In this document: positions 5,709 to 6,167 of the stretch, piece by piece | How the letters are laid out: every line of letters begins with the position of its first letter | Numbering within the stretch: the first letter of the stretch is position 1 | From: Alistipes sp. UBA940 | GTDB lineage: Bacteria > Bacteroidota > Bacteroidia > Bacteroidales > Rikenellaceae | Reading direction: 5' to 3' | DNA: 6,167 nt | NCBI GenBank assembly: GCA_002293425.1 | Contig: DBDE01000015.1 | Span: 1 to 6,167 of the forward strand | The notes under the pieces: model-generated | The model's input: the letters and a program-made list of their open reading frames with translations, nothing else | Database searches by the model: none | What the model was told of the DNA's origin: nothing | Program-made: the position numbers and the translations under genes

Positions 5709-6167
5709 TTATAGTTTAAAGACAACACTCGAATAGCCTCCCATCTTCACCTGACCCTTCTGTTGGTCCCACAACACCTCGCCCAACACGCCCACAGGCC
5801 GCCCCAACCTCTCGAAAGCGAGCAACTTCTCCGCACTCCCGAAATTGTGGACAACCAGCATTCTCTGCCCATCCAACTCGCGATACCACGCCGCAATGGG
5901 CTCAAAAGCAGAATTGCTGTCGTTATACACCTCGTGCCGCACCATCGCCCCATCGGCCAGCGCGGGATAGGTGTTGCGCAAACGGGCAAACACACGATAA
6001 ACATCCAAAACAGAACCCGCCTCGGAGGACTGGCTCTCGACCGAAATATCGGCCGTCAACATTCCGCGGTCTATCCTGTCGCCCAGCGCGCCATCGGCCA
6101 GATCGCGCCCCGCGGCATCCCACATAATCGGCGTGCGAACCCACTCGTCGCCCCGGTCTTTCGTCCC
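5709..6167 (-). CDS. GH13 alpha-amylase-family enzyme, C-terminal part only (continues past right edge)
   Basis: The visible 152 residues run in frame from the window edge, beyond the internal ATG at 6125. The piece opens with a GTKDRGDEWVRTPIMWD segment, the GTK...G(D)...VRTPM-type stretch found after the last catalytic region of many GH13 amylases. Next is ISVESQ...SVLDVYRVFARLRNTYPAL (41-70), the classical helix leading out of the barrel. The remainder is a beta-rich domain C with Trp94-Tyr95, VVHNFG (105-110) and a terminal strand ending at residue 152. The catalytic residues lie outside the window. It probably acts upstream of the SusA-like enzyme in alpha-glucan breakdown, producing shorter maltodextrins, and is translated from the same transcript given the 7-base gap. 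Subfamily cannot be fixed from this fragment. Confidence 0.85.
   Translation of the reverse strand, partial: GTKDRGDEWVRTPIMWDAAGRDLADGALGDRIDRGMLTADISVESQSSEAGSVLDVYRVFARLRNTYPALADGAMVRHEVYNDSNSAFEPIAAWYRELDGQRMLVVHNFGSAEKLLAFERLGRPVGVLGEVLWDQQKGQVKMGGYSSVVFKL

Noticed and set aside
5057..5719. A 220-codon plus-strand open frame opposite the GH13 lipoprotein gene
   Set aside because: It is fully antisense to a gene with intact catalytic motifs and has no recognisable features of its own.
5702..5728. Upstream in-frame start at 5728 for the GH13 lipoprotein
   Set aside because: It would overlap the preceding gene and place nine extra residues before a canonical lipoprotein signal peptide.

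Overview
The window looks like chromosomal DNA from a moderately GC-rich member of the Bacteroidales; a Rikenellaceae/Alistipes-like host is a guess. The grounds are a GH13 lipoprotein of the SusA/cyclomaltodextrinase type, A-rich leaders without clear Shine-Dalgarno sites, -7 boxes fitting the Bacteroidetes TAnnTTTG pattern, and a small protein of a kind I associate with that order. No tRNA, rRNA, CRISPR array, transposase or phage gene is visible.

Layout, left to right. Bases 1-23 are the distal half of an intrinsic terminator belonging to a plus-strand gene outside the window. Next comes a small minus-strand outer-membrane-type protein (91-618) with its own terminator (66-87). The 299-base gap 619-917 holds no gene; it contains a long imperfect palindrome (about 665-863) that could fold into one extended hairpin. 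Three minus-strand genes follow: a PhnP-like metallo-beta-lactamase-fold hydrolase (2680-3519), a classical SDR oxidoreductase (1880-2683, ATGA overlap with the hydrolase gene) and a zinc-type cation diffusion facilitator (918-1817, after a 62-base gap with a GC hairpin). The first two are almost certainly co-transcribed; the transporter may be.

A 60-base divergent intergenic region (3520-3579) carries -7 boxes on both strands and an operator-like dyad. To its right a short conserved-type protein of unknown function (3580-3861) is transcribed on the plus strand. It converges on a starch-utilisation pair: a SusA-like neopullulanase/cyclomaltodextrinase lipoprotein (3872-5701) and, 7 bases upstream of it, the C-terminal end of a second GH13 alpha-amylase that runs off the right edge (5709-6167). 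The convergent stop codons sit inside the two arms of one perfect inverted repeat, a likely bidirectional terminator.

Functionally, the right end is the 3' end of an alpha-glucan degradation operon in which two GH13 enzymes probably act in series on starch or maltodextrins. The middle is housekeeping-type metabolism and metal homeostasis. I did not find a convincing new multi-gene system. The least explained element is the long palindrome at 665-863, followed by the dyad in the divergent promoter region.
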